Shown here: piece after piece, positions 10,336 through 18,234 of the stretch
Layout: every line of letters begins with the position of its first letter
Numbering within the stretch: the first letter of the stretch is position 1
Origin: JBBQCW01 sp038319025
GTDB taxonomy: Bacteria; Actinomycetota; Thermoleophilia; Solirubrobacterales; Solirubrobacteraceae
Length of the DNA stretch: 64,000 nucleotides
Assembly (NCBI GenBank): GCA_038319025.1
Contig: JBBQCW010000003.1
Coordinates: 124,001-188,000, forward strand
Direction: 5' to 3'
Program-made: the position numbers and the translations under genes
Notes under the pieces: generated by a model
What the model was told of the DNA's origin: nothing
The model's database searches: none
The model's input: the letters and a program-made list of their open reading frames with translations, nothing else

Positions 10336-10560
10336 ATGTATTCGATCCTCGCCGGCCTCCAGGTCCTCATCTCCGTCGTCCTGATCTTCCTGATCCTCAT
10401 GCATTCGGGGAAGGACGCAGGGCTCTCGGGCGCCTTTGGCGTCGGCTCCGGCGAGGGATCACTTGGTGGCGGGTCGCTCGTCGAGCGCAACCTGAACCGT
10501 TGGACCGTCGCGTTCGCGATCCTGTTCGCCGTGAACACGATCGCCCTGCTCAAGTCCTGA
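10336..10560 (+). CDS. secG: Protein translocase subunit SecG
   Basis: A 74-residue protein with the SecG layout: a first membrane helix (LQVLISVVLIFLILMHSG), the conserved cytosolic GLSGAFG loop, a glycine-rich GSGEGSLGGGS linker and a second helix (VAFAILFAVNTIALL). It assists SecYEG-mediated export. ATG 10336 is preferred to the upstream TTG 10327, because TACTAT (10322-10327) is a -10 element ending 8 nt before the ATG and overlaps that TTG. Confidence 0.9.
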   Translation: MYSILAGLQVLISVVLIFLILMHSGKDAGLSGAFGVGSGEGSLGGGSLVERNLNRWTVAFAILFAVNTIALLKS

Positions 10561-10582
10561 CCCACTCAGCGCGGAGGTTGGT

Positions 10583-11965
10583 TCAGTCGGCGCCGCCGCT
10601 GACGCGGAAGCCGTCCGCCCGTAGCGCCGGTGTAACGACGCCGCTCGCGAACCGGCGGCCGTAGAACTCCGCTTCGGTAACCAGTCGTGGGGCGGCAGTG
10701 AGTGCTTGGGTCTGCTCGAGGATGCGTAGCACCGAGTCGGTGAATCGCACATCGGCCAGCGGGCGACTGATGCGGCCGTCCTCGATCAGGAACGTGCCGT
10801 CGCGCGTCATCCCGGTCAGCAACGTCTGCCCAGGGTGCACGACGTTCACGTACCAAAGCCTGGTCACGTAGATGCCACGTTCGATCGGCGCGCAGAGCTC
10901 GGCCTCCGAGATTGCGTCACCGCCGGCGAGCACGAGGTTGGCGGGGGCAGGGCCGTCGGCGCCGCCGGGCGTCCGCGCGTGACCGGTGGAGCGCATCCCG
11001 CCGCCGGCCTGGGCGGCGCTGCGCGTGTCATGGCAGACGTTGCGGGCGATACCGGCGTCGATCAGCGGAACGGTCCGCTTGGGGACACCCTCGGCATCGA
11101 AAGCACGCGGCAATGTCATGGCCGAAAGTGGTGCGTCGGTGAGGGTGATGGCGGACGCCGCGACCTGCGTGTCCAGTCGTCCGGCCAGCGCGCCGCGCCC
11201 CTCAGCGTGCAGTTGACCGTTGAACGCGAGTTCGCCGAGAAACTCGAGGAGTAGGCCGACGGCCTCCGGCGCCAGCACGACCGGGTACTCGCCGGGTGGC
11301 AACGTGGCAGGCTCGCCGTCACCCACCAAGGCGATAGCGCGGCCGGCGATCTGCGCCCCGTCCAGACGGGTGCTCGACACGGCCGCGTCGAGGGCCAGGC
11401 CGGTGCGTGCGTCGTCGCGGCGGGCCATCACCTTCATGAAGCCGTCAGTGACCGCATCGGCGATACGCAGACCGGAGGTGGACACGATCGCGGTGTGGAC
11501 GGCGCCCGCGGTCCATACGCCGAACGCTTCGACGCCGGCCTCGGCGGTCGCGCCGAAAGCACCGGCCAAGGCTTCGCCCGCCGGCACCGGGTCAAGGGCG
11601 GCCGTCGCCGCATCCCAGCCGTCGTGGGCCGGCGAATCGGCAGCGGACTGGTCGGCGGGAGCCGGGAGCCCGGGGAACCCGCCGGGCCCGGAAGCGGCGA
11701 GCGCGCGGGCCGCGGCCATGGCATGCCGAGCGGTGGCGCGCAGGTCTTCATCGCTCATGCGGTTGGTGGTGGCCGAACCCACATGACCATCGCGGACGAC
11801 GGTGACCTCAATACTCGTGTCATCGATCTCGGTGGCCTGCGTCGGGGCCGAACGAGCGAACCGCGACATCAGAGAGCGCTCGTGCGTGACGGTCACCTGG
11901 CCGTCACCGTCGAGGTGGGCGAGGGCGCGTTCAGCCAATTCCAGAGGTGCTTCGCCGGCGGTCAC
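10583..11965 (-). CDS. tldE: TldE/PmbA-type subunit of a TldD-TldE metalloprotease
   Basis: A 460-residue member of the TldD/PmbA family. It lacks the HExxxH zinc motif found in its neighbour, as expected for the non-catalytic TldE partner. TldD-TldE heterodimers remove residues from unfolded or modified peptides through a narrow channel. Family segments include RSTGHARTPGG and YVTRLWYVNVVHPGQTLLTGMTRDG in the C-terminal half. The start overlaps the tldD stop by 4 bp (ATGA), giving tight co-translation and supporting equimolar subunits. Confidence 0.9.
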   Translation of the reverse strand: MTAGEAPLELAERALAHLDGDGQVTVTHERSLMSRFARSAPTQATEIDDTSIEVTVVRDGHVGSATTNRMSDEDLRATARHAMAAARALAASGPGGFPGLPAPADQSAADSPAHDGWDAATAALDPVPAGEALAGAFGATAEAGVEAFGVWTAGAVHTAIVSTSGLRIADAVTDGFMKVMARRDDARTGLALDAAVSSTRLDGAQIAGRAIALVGDGEPATLPPGEYPVVLAPEAVGLLLEFLGELAFNGQLHAEGRGALAGRLDTQVAASAITLTDAPLSAMTLPRAFDAEGVPKRTVPLIDAGIARNVCHDTRSAAQAGGGMRSTGHARTPGGADGPAPANLVLAGGDAISEAELCAPIERGIYVTRLWYVNVVHPGQTLLTGMTRDGTFLIEDGRISRPLADVRFTDSVLRILEQTQALTAAPRLVTEAEFYGRRFASGVVTPALRADGFRVSGGAD

Positions 11966-13407
11966 GCCACACCCACTTGCACGTCGCGGAAGCGGGCGGG
12001 CGCGGCCCCGTGGGAGACGCGCATCAGCTGCCCCGGCTCACCCTTGCCGCAGTTGGCCAGGCCCCAGAGGTGCCAGTCCGAGGCCGAGCAGACGGCGTCC
12101 AGCGAACCCCAGAACTGAGGTGTGACGCCGGCGTAGGACGGGTTGCGCACCATCCGGCCCAGTTCGCCCCCTCGGATCTCGTAGCCGACCTCGGTCCCGA
12201 ACTGGAAGTGCAGGCGGCGGTCGTCGATCGACCACGAGCGGTTGGTCTCCAGGTAGAGGCCCTCCTCGGTGTCGGCGATCAGGTCGGCGAGCGTGCCGGC
12301 GGCGCCAGAGGCGATCGACACGTTGGTCATGCGGACGATCGGTTGGCGGGCGAAGCCGTCCGCCCGCGCGCAGCCGCCGGACTCCTGCAGTCCGACCGCA
12401 GCCGCCGATTCGCGGTTGGAGAGCGCGGCGCGCAGGATTCCGTTTTGGATCAGGTCGTACCGACGGGCCGGAACGCCCTCGTCATCCCAACCGAAGGAGC
12501 CCAGGCCGCCCGGCAGCGTGGCGTCGGCGGTAACCGTGAGCAGGTCTGACCCGTAGCGAAGATCGCCCGTGAGATCGGCGGGGGTGACCCAGCTCGCGCC
12601 CGCGTAGGAGGCTTCGCCGAGCAGCATCCGGTCGAGTTCCAGCGCGTGGCCGATCGACTCGTGGATCTGCAGCGCCATCTGCTCGCCATGGAGCACGATC
12701 GTCTGCCGGCCCGCCGGGCAGACGGGGGCGGTGAGCAGAGCGATGGCCTCCTCGGCCACGCGTGGTGCCTGGCCGACGAGGTCGATGGTCATTACGTGCT
12801 CCCATCCCCGGCTCGCTACCTCGCCACCGTGCGAGAGCGGGAAGGAACGCGTCTGGATCTCGCCGTTGCCGACCGCGGTCGCCGAGAGGCCGGCCCCACA
12901 CTCGATCAGTTCCTGGGTAATGGCCGTCCCGGCAGAAGAGGCGAACGCCTTGCGGGTGCGGGCAGCGCTGAACGTGGCCTCGCGGCTGGCCAGACGCGGA
13001 TCGGTGCCCAGCGCGGCCTCGGCGGCGTGGAGCAGCGCAAGCTTGTCCTCGAAGGGCATGGTGAAGGGATCGATCTCGCATGGGCTGGCCCAGTGGCCTG
13101 ACACCGCAGGCACGTCAGCGAGCGGCGCGAGACCGGCGGCGGGCTGGGCCCGGGCCAGTGCCAGCGCGCGAGCCAGCGCCTCCTGCGCCCCGGTGCGCGA
13201 GACCTCACGGGTGGCGGCAAAACCCCAAGCGCCACCCACCCGCACGCGGACACCGATGCCTTCGGACTCGTCGTGGTCGGCGCGCTCCACCTCACCGTTG
13301 CGGACCGTGATGTGTTCCGCGACGGACTGCTCGTGGCGGGCTTCGGCGTAGGTGCAGTCTCCGCTGGCCGTGGCGATGAGTTCGGCGAGGAGGTCGAGGA
13401 TGCTCAC
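11962..13407 (-). CDS. tldD: TldD zinc metalloprotease, catalytic subunit
   Basis: A 481-residue protease with the family zinc motif HESIGHALELD (HExxxH at residues 249-254). Further conserved segments are GSFGWDDEGVPARR, ESGGCARADGFARQPIVRM and LYLETNRSWSIDDRRLHFQ. It forms the active half of the TldD-TldE complex, encoded next to it with a 4 bp overlap. Its own start overlaps the end of the upstream reductase gene by 4 bp, so three genes form one operon. Known substrates in other bacteria are peptide antibiotics and RiPP precursors; the substrate here is unknown. Confidence 0.95.
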   Translation of the reverse strand: MSILDLLAELIATASGDCTYAEARHEQSVAEHITVRNGEVERADHDESEGIGVRVRVGGAWGFAATREVSRTGAQEALARALALARAQPAAGLAPLADVPAVSGHWASPCEIDPFTMPFEDKLALLHAAEAALGTDPRLASREATFSAARTRKAFASSAGTAITQELIECGAGLSATAVGNGEIQTRSFPLSHGGEVASRGWEHVMTIDLVGQAPRVAEEAIALLTAPVCPAGRQTIVLHGEQMALQIHESIGHALELDRMLLGEASYAGASWVTPADLTGDLRYGSDLLTVTADATLPGGLGSFGWDDEGVPARRYDLIQNGILRAALSNRESAAAVGLQESGGCARADGFARQPIVRMTNVSIASGAAGTLADLIADTEEGLYLETNRSWSIDDRRLHFQFGTEVGYEIRGGELGRMVRNPSYAGVTPQFWGSLDAVCSASDWHLWGLANCGKGEPGQLMRVSHGAAPARFRDVQVGVA

Positions 13408-14369
13408 CAGGCCGCCTGGTAGAGGGCGCGCAGTTCCGCGCGGTCGGCGGCGGGCGGGGTCAGGTGCAGTTCGGCCCGCTCGGCGGCGGCGTCAGCGCAC
13501 GCGTCGAGGGCCTCGGCGTCGATTCCCAGATCCCGCAGGCGCGGCGTCCCCGTGCGGGCGGACAACAGGTCGGCGGTCGCGATGTCCTGGGGGCGGACCA
13601 GTTCGGGGAACCGTGCCGCCAGGGCGCGCGCCGTGTGCGGGAGCATCGCCGCGTTGGCGGGACCATGCGCGGCCCCCGCGAAGCGCACCAGAGTCTGGCT
13701 GAGCACGTGGTGAAGGCCGTATGCGGTGCTGTCGATCGTGTATCCCGACAGAAGTGCGCCGAGGGCCAGCGCGTCACGGTCGGGCGGCTCGGTGGCGAAC
13801 CCGGCGGCGATCAGGTCGGCTCCGCGGCGGGCGGCCATCACGGGGACGGGAGAGGCCCTTTGGGTGAGCGGCCCCTCGATCGCGTGGCTCAGGGCGTTGC
13901 CGGCGCTGGCGGCCAGCTCGGCCTCGGGCTGGGAGGCGCATAGCGCCGGATCGTTGATCACGATCGCCGGGCGCAGGAAGCGCGGCGGCCCATCGGCGCC
14001 CACGGCCTGGCGGTGCACCCACGTCATCTCGGCCGCCGACAGGGTGGTGGGGATGGCGGCGGCGCGCCGGGGCGGCCGCGCGGCCGCCAGAGCTTTGGCG
14101 GTGTCGATCACGCGGCCGCCGCCGAGCGCCACTATCAGCTCGCCGTCGACCACATCCAGGAGTTCACCGGCGATCTCGTCCACGCGTCCGGGTCGCACAT
14201 GGTGCACGGAGGTGGCGCCGGCGACCACCTCTGGCGCCAGCACTTCGGTCCGCGGCGTGGTCAGCAGGGTGTAGGTGTCGCCGAGCAGCGCCGGCGCCTC
14301 GGCCAGCGAACCGCGACCGAACCGAATCGTGCGCTCGCCGTCCGGCCAGGTGAAGGAGTCGGTTCCCAT
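13404..14369 (-). CDS. Maleylacetate reductase-like iron-type alcohol dehydrogenase
   Basis: A 321-residue group III (iron-type) dehydrogenase, somewhat shorter than the usual 350. The NAD-binding loop is LIVALGGGRVIDTAKALAA. The helix that usually carries the first metal ligand as Asp reads GNALSHAIEG, with Asn instead; that substitution is typical of maleylacetate reductases, which reduce maleylacetate to 3-oxoadipate. Other family histidines occur in HGPANAAMLPH. TAGCCT (14382-14377) lies 7 nt before the ATG, so the transcript is probably leaderless. Why this gene leads a tldD-tldE operon is unclear. Another family member, such as a glycerol dehydrogenase-like enzyme, is possible. Confidence 0.7.
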   Translation of the reverse strand: MGTDSFTWPDGERTIRFGRGSLAEAPALLGDTYTLLTTPRTEVLAPEVVAGATSVHHVRPGRVDEIAGELLDVVDGELIVALGGGRVIDTAKALAAARPPRRAAAIPTTLSAAEMTWVHRQAVGADGPPRFLRPAIVINDPALCASQPEAELAASAGNALSHAIEGPLTQRASPVPVMAARRGADLIAAGFATEPPDRDALALGALLSGYTIDSTAYGLHHVLSQTLVRFAGAAHGPANAAMLPHTARALAARFPELVRPQDIATADLLSARTGTPRLRDLGIDAEALDACADAAAERAELHLTPPAADRAELRALYQAAW

Positions 14370-14444
14370 GAGCGGGAGGCTATCCGGCGCGCCTGGACGG
14401 GCACGCGATGGGCGTGGTGATAGAGCGAGCTGGGGTGCATGCCA

Positions 14445-14753
14445 TCAGCTCCTGACCAGGGCCAGCGCCGCGCGAACACCGCTGCGCATCGGGCGTCGGC
14501 TGTGCTCGTCGGCTCGTAGCAGTCGCGCGCGCACTTCGAGCAGCGCGACGATGGCTGCGGTGGCGTGGAAGGGATCGGACACGGGGCGGCCGCCGCGAAC
14601 GGGCAGGGCGGCTTGGGTCACCCCGTCCACGACGCCGAGCAGCACGAGCCCCGCGGGGATCGGGGCGCTGTCCAAGGCGGCGAGCACGGCGATGTCTTGG
14701 GCGTCATCGACAGTGGCGAGGCGGATGGCGATGGTGGGCTGGTTGGTGCGCAT
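14445..14753 (-). CDS. Small GNAT-like hypothetical protein
   Basis: A 102-residue protein. It begins IAIRLATVDDAQDIAVLAAL, which resembles the first strand and helix of GNAT acetyltransferases, but it is too short for a complete catalytic fold and no acetyl-CoA pyrophosphate loop is seen. GGAGGAG stands at a good distance before ATG 14753, deciding the start. It is transcribed divergently from the LysR gene and so may be its target. The function is unknown. Confidence 0.6.
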   Translation of the reverse strand: MRTNQPTIAIRLATVDDAQDIAVLAALDSAPIPAGLVLLGVVDGVTQAALPVRGGRPVSDPFHATAAIVALLEVRARLLRADEHSRRPMRSGVRAALALVRS

Positions 14754-14822
14754 GACGGTTGCTCCTCCGGTGTCGGTCGTTCTCCTGAGACACAGAGTGG
14801 CGCTCAGCATCTATCAGCGCAA

Positions 14823-14851
14823 ATGACATTCCATGCTATCGGTGATAAGTT
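14823..14851 (+). promoter_or_regulatory. LysR-gene promoter
   Basis: ATGACA (14823-14828) and TAAGTT (14846-14851) are 17 nt apart, and the -10 ends 6 nt before the LysR ATG, predicting a leaderless mRNA. TATCA at 14812-14816 and TGATA at 14843-14847 form an inverted pair flanking this region and could be the contact points of the LysR protein. The pairing spans 26 nt, so it is only suggestive. Confidence 0.55.
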
Positions 14852-14857
14852 CCGCTA

Positions 14858-15793
14858 ATGCTCGATGTGAAGCGTCTGCGCGTACTGCAAGAGGTCGCCG
14901 CCTGCGGCTCGTTCTCGGCGGCCGCCGAATCGCTCTCCTACACGCAGTCGGCCGTCTCGCAGCAGATCGCGGCGCTCGAACGTGAGACCGGCACACGCCT
15001 GGTGGAGCGCGGGGCACGTGGGGTCGTTCTGACTGATGCTGGGCGGTCGTTGGTGATTCACGCTGACGCTGTCATCTGCCGGCTGGCGGATGCAGAGGCC
15101 GAGCTCGAGGCCATCGCGGGCCTGCGTGGCGGTCGGCTGCGTCTGGTCTCGATTCACACGGCGGGGGCGACGATCCTACCCCCGGCGATCGCCCGCTTTC
15201 GCGAGCGCCATCCGGAGGTGGAGCTGATCCTCCAACCGGCTGAGCTCGACGATGGCTTGGCCCTGCTGCGGGCCGGGGAGGCGGATATCGCTGTCAGAGC
15301 CGAAGCCGACTTCCTGTCAGATCCGGAGGACGGCATCGTCCGAGCACCCTTGCTGGACGATCCGATGTCTCTGATTCTCGCGGCCTGCCATCCGCTGGCC
15401 AAGCGTCGCCGGATCCGGCTCGAGGAGCTCGCCGACGAGGCCTGGATTCTCGGCTCGACGAGCACCTGTCCGGACACCTCGCTGCTGCTGCGCGCGTGCC
15501 AGAGCGCCGGCTTTGAGCCTCGCATCGCGTTCCACTCCGACGACTACCTGTCGACCCAGGGGTTTGTCGCTGCGGGTGTCGGCGTTGCGTTCATCCCCAA
15601 CCTGGCGTTGATCGCCGTCCGCGATGACGTCGTCGTCCACTCGCTCGGCAGCAAGCCGCCGATGCGCCGCATCGTGGCGGCGACGTTGGACGGCTCCTAC
15701 GAGTCACCCGCGAAGGTCGCGATGCTCGCGATCCTTGCTGAGGTGGGCCGGGAGTTCGAGGGCCGCAGCGGGCGGCTCACGCTTGTGTCGTGA
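14858..15793 (+). CDS. LysR-family transcriptional regulator
   Basis: A 311-residue LysR protein. The N-terminal winged helix-turn-helix (residues about 3-62) contains LQEVAACGSFSAAAESLSYT and SAVSQQIAALERETGTRL. The C-terminal half is a periplasmic-binding-like effector domain beginning GGRLRLVSIHTAGATILPPA. It probably autoregulates and controls the divergent GNAT-like gene. The inducer is unknown. Confidence 0.93.
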   Translation: MLDVKRLRVLQEVAACGSFSAAAESLSYTQSAVSQQIAALERETGTRLVERGARGVVLTDAGRSLVIHADAVICRLADAEAELEAIAGLRGGRLRLVSIHTAGATILPPAIARFRERHPEVELILQPAELDDGLALLRAGEADIAVRAEADFLSDPEDGIVRAPLLDDPMSLILAACHPLAKRRRIRLEELADEAWILGSTSTCPDTSLLLRACQSAGFEPRIAFHSDDYLSTQGFVAAGVGVAFIPNLALIAVRDDVVVHSLGSKPPMRRIVAATLDGSYESPAKVAMLAILAEVGREFEGRSGRLTLVS

Positions 15794-15814
15794 ACCACCC
15801 GTCTACGCCCTGCC

Positions 15815-16960
15815 CTACTTCTTCTGGGCCTTGGCGTAGGCCTTGGCCTCCGACTGCACCAGGTTCACGAGGTTGCCCAGCGCGATGTTGGCGTCGACGA
15901 GGTGCAGGCCCCAGTCGGCCGACGGTGAGAAGTTGAATACCGGCGCCCCGCCCTGCGGGGAGATCATCAGGACGTTGGACGTGCCGTTGTCCACGCACTT
16001 TCCGGTGTAGGCCGCGGGCGCGTGGACCCACGTCGTGGCCGGCGTCGGCAACGTGACCTTCAGCAAAGAGATGCCGAGAGCGATCAGCGAGCCGGGCGCG
16101 AACGGCGCCGACGGGAACACAGTGTCGAGCGTTCCGGTCCCGCCGCCGAGCGCGGCAGGGTTCGTGCACAGGACTTGGAGCCCCTTCTTGGTGGAACCGC
16201 CGAAACCGGTGGTCACCGCGCCGAACTTCGTATCCGCCGGCGGTGTCTGGTTGAACGTCGAAAACGCGACGACGCAACCGAGCTGTTTGGTCGAGCGGCA
16301 GGCGGTGATGTTCTTGAAGTCGCCACCGACGCCCTTGCCCTTCTTCACCAGGACGTTGCCGCCGAGGAGGATCGCGGAGACGAGCCGCTTGCGGATCGCG
16401 GGCTTGGTGTCCACCTCATCCCTGATCAGCTGGCGAAGCACGAACGAGCCCTGCGAGTGCCCCATCAGTATGAAGCCGCGGCCCTTGTTGTCCTTGCGCA
16501 GGTACTCCTTGAACGCGCTGAGCACGTCACCGTAGGCGATCGTGGCGGCCGACGCCGGGATGCCGCCCGGCACGTTGATCGCGGGCACGGTCAGCTGCCG
16601 GTACATCGGCGCGTAGACCTTGCAGTGCTGGGAGTAGCGAGCAGCCTGGTACAGAGCGATCGACTTCTGCGTGTCGTCGATGTTGAGGTTGGCGTTCGGA
16701 CCGGTCTGGTTGCTGACCGTCGGGTACACGTAGAAGCAGTCGATCTTCGGGCTCTTGTCCGCGGTGACCTTCTCGGTGCCGGCCGGCTGCAGGAGGGGCG
16801 TGTACTTGGTGGTGCTCAGCCCGGGCGTGCATGGGTCCGGCGAGAGGCCTGGCTTGCAGAGCCAAGTGGTGGCGGCGTTCGCCGAAGCGGCGGCCCCGGC
16901 GACCGCGACAGTGGCGGCGCACGTCAGGGCGAGCAGGAATAGACGACGGGGGGTGAGCAT
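15815..16960 (-). CDS. Secreted DUF3089-family alpha/beta hydrolase
   Basis: A 381-residue exported protein. The signal peptide is LFLLALTCAATVAVAGAAAS, with cleavage near ANA-A. The mature part shows DUF3089 hallmarks: DCFYVYPTVSNQ, YAPMYRQLT and the nucleophile elbow GHSQGS with S169. Family members are lipase- or esterase-like and otherwise poorly characterised. TATGGT (16972-16967) ends 6 nt before the ATG, so the start is well supported and leaderless; a longer upstream frame has no signal. Several cysteine pairs suggest disulfides outside the cell. Confidence 0.85.
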   Translation of the reverse strand: MLTPRRLFLLALTCAATVAVAGAAASANAATTWLCKPGLSPDPCTPGLSTTKYTPLLQPAGTEKVTADKSPKIDCFYVYPTVSNQTGPNANLNIDDTQKSIALYQAARYSQHCKVYAPMYRQLTVPAINVPGGIPASAATIAYGDVLSAFKEYLRKDNKGRGFILMGHSQGSFVLRQLIRDEVDTKPAIRKRLVSAILLGGNVLVKKGKGVGGDFKNITACRSTKQLGCVVAFSTFNQTPPADTKFGAVTTGFGGSTKKGLQVLCTNPAALGGGTGTLDTVFPSAPFAPGSLIALGISLLKVTLPTPATTWVHAPAAYTGKCVDNGTSNVLMISPQGGAPVFNFSPSADWGLHLVDANIALGNLVNLVQSEAKAYAKAQKK

Positions 16961-17176
16961 CGGCCGACCATACCGGCGCGGACGACCGCGCGCGCCGGCG
17001 CCCGCGTGGCGCGTGACAACACACGAAAACCACGTTGGTTGCGGCGCAACTCCATCGTGGACGGTGGGTTCTTGTCGGCAACGGAATACGCCCCACACAC
17101 GGGGCACATACCAACACCAAGCGGGGGCTTGAGAGAGTCAATCTCATCGAACAACCCGCCGTCAAGGAGAGACGAA

Positions 17177-17539
17177 ATGAACATCAACACCCGCACCACC
17201 GCCGCTGTCGCCGCCGTCGCCGTCGCCTTCACGGCCGCTCCGGCCGCCATGGCTGCGCAGCCTGCCGCCGGCCACGACGTCGCCGTCATCAAGCAGTACG
17301 CCGCCAACCACCCGGCTGCCGCCAAGGCCGTCAAGCAGTTCGCTGCGGCCAACCACATCAGCATCGGCAAGGCCGAGCGCTACGTCGCGACCCACAAGAT
17401 CACGAAGAAGACGCTCAAGCAGTACGCCGCCAAGCACCCGGCTGCCGCGAAGGCCGTGAAGCAGTACGCCAAGAACCACCCTGCTGCGGCCAAGGCCGTC
17501 AAGCAGGCCATCGTGAAGCACAACAAGACGATCTCCTAG
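17177..17539 (+). CDS. Exported Lys/Ala-rich helical repeat protein
   Basis: A 120-residue protein with a strong ribosome site (AAGGAG) before the ATG and a signal peptide (TTAAVAAVAVAFTAAPAAMA). The mature protein is about six repeats of 13-15 residues on the pattern KQYAxxHPAAAKAV, each reading as a short amphipathic helix ended by a His-Pro or His turn. It is strongly basic. No domain family was recognised. Possible roles are binding of nucleic acid, polyphosphate or cell-wall polymers outside the cell (speculative). A strong terminator follows. Confidence 0.75.
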   Translation: MNINTRTTAAVAAVAVAFTAAPAAMAAQPAAGHDVAVIKQYAANHPAAAKAVKQFAAANHISIGKAERYVATHKITKKTLKQYAAKHPAAAKAVKQYAKNHPAAAKAVKQAIVKHNKTIS

Positions 17540-17562
17540 CTCCGATCTGCTGACCGTCTTAC

Positions 17563-17592
17563 CGAGCGCCCCCGCTGCCGCGGGGGCGCTCG
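17563..17592 (+). terminator. Hairpin terminator after the repeat-protein gene
   Basis: A perfect 12-bp stem, CGAGCGCCCCCG (17563-17574) with CGGGGGCGCTCG (17581-17592), plus one extra C-G pair, closes a TGCC loop. It starts 24 nt after the stop. The following T run is weak (TCGTTGT). Confidence 0.75.
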
Positions 17593-17651
17593 TCGTTGTG
17601 GGTGCAGGAGCCCCGGGCGCTTATGGACCGCATCTCATAAGCTGAGTGGGC

Positions 17652-18227
17652 ATGGAGGCACACGAGGCGCTGACGCGTCATGAGCACGTTACGCGCGGAG
17701 GAGATCACGGCGGCGGCCCGGGCGGGCTGGACCGCCTCTCCCAGCAGGCGGCGGTGGCCGTCGCAGTGATGGCCGCGTTCCTGGCTGTGGCTACGTTCAT
17801 GGCCAACGAAGCCGTGAAGGAAGTCATCACCGAGGAGACCCAGGCCGCAGACACCAGCGCCCGCCTGGAGGCAAACGACACGAAGACCACCATCGCTGAT
17901 GCGAATGCGGTCTTGTTGCGCGTTGTCGGCGCCGGTAACCCCAGTCAGATCGTGGCGGTGGCCAAGGCCGAGGCGCTGGAGAAGCGCATCAAGGACGAGC
18001 TAGCCCCGGTGGACCGCCGCTTGAAAGCGGCGATCGCCTCCAACGAGTCCGCCCGCGACGACGCCGATCAGCAGCACCTGCTCTTCGAGCTTGCTTCCGT
18101 GGCGCTTCAGATGGGGATCGTTTTGGCCGGCATCTCGATCCTTGCCCGCCGACGCTGGCTGCTCGGCGGGGGCGTGCTGGTGGCGACGGTCGGCGTCGGG
18201 CTGCTGGCTGCGGGAGCGTTCGCCTGA
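17652..18227 (+). CDS. DUF4337-like membrane protein
   Basis: A 191-residue protein with an N-terminal membrane helix (AAVAVAVMAAFLAVATFMA), a charged alpha-helical middle, and two C-terminal helices (LASVALQMGIVLAGISILA and LLGGGVLVATVGVGLLAAG). This order matches DUF4337 proteins, whose role is unknown. ATG 17652 is chosen over GTG 17646 because TAAGCT (17638-17643) ends 8 nt before it. It converges with the giant repeat-protein gene, leaving only 7 bp between the stops. Confidence 0.7.
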   Translation: MEAHEALTRHEHVTRGGDHGGGPGGLDRLSQQAAVAVAVMAAFLAVATFMANEAVKEVITEETQAADTSARLEANDTKTTIADANAVLLRVVGAGNPSQIVAVAKAEALEKRIKDELAPVDRRLKAAIASNESARDDADQQHLLFELASVALQMGIVLAGISILARRRWLLGGGVLVATVGVGLLAAGAFA

Positions 18228-18234
18228 GCAGGTG

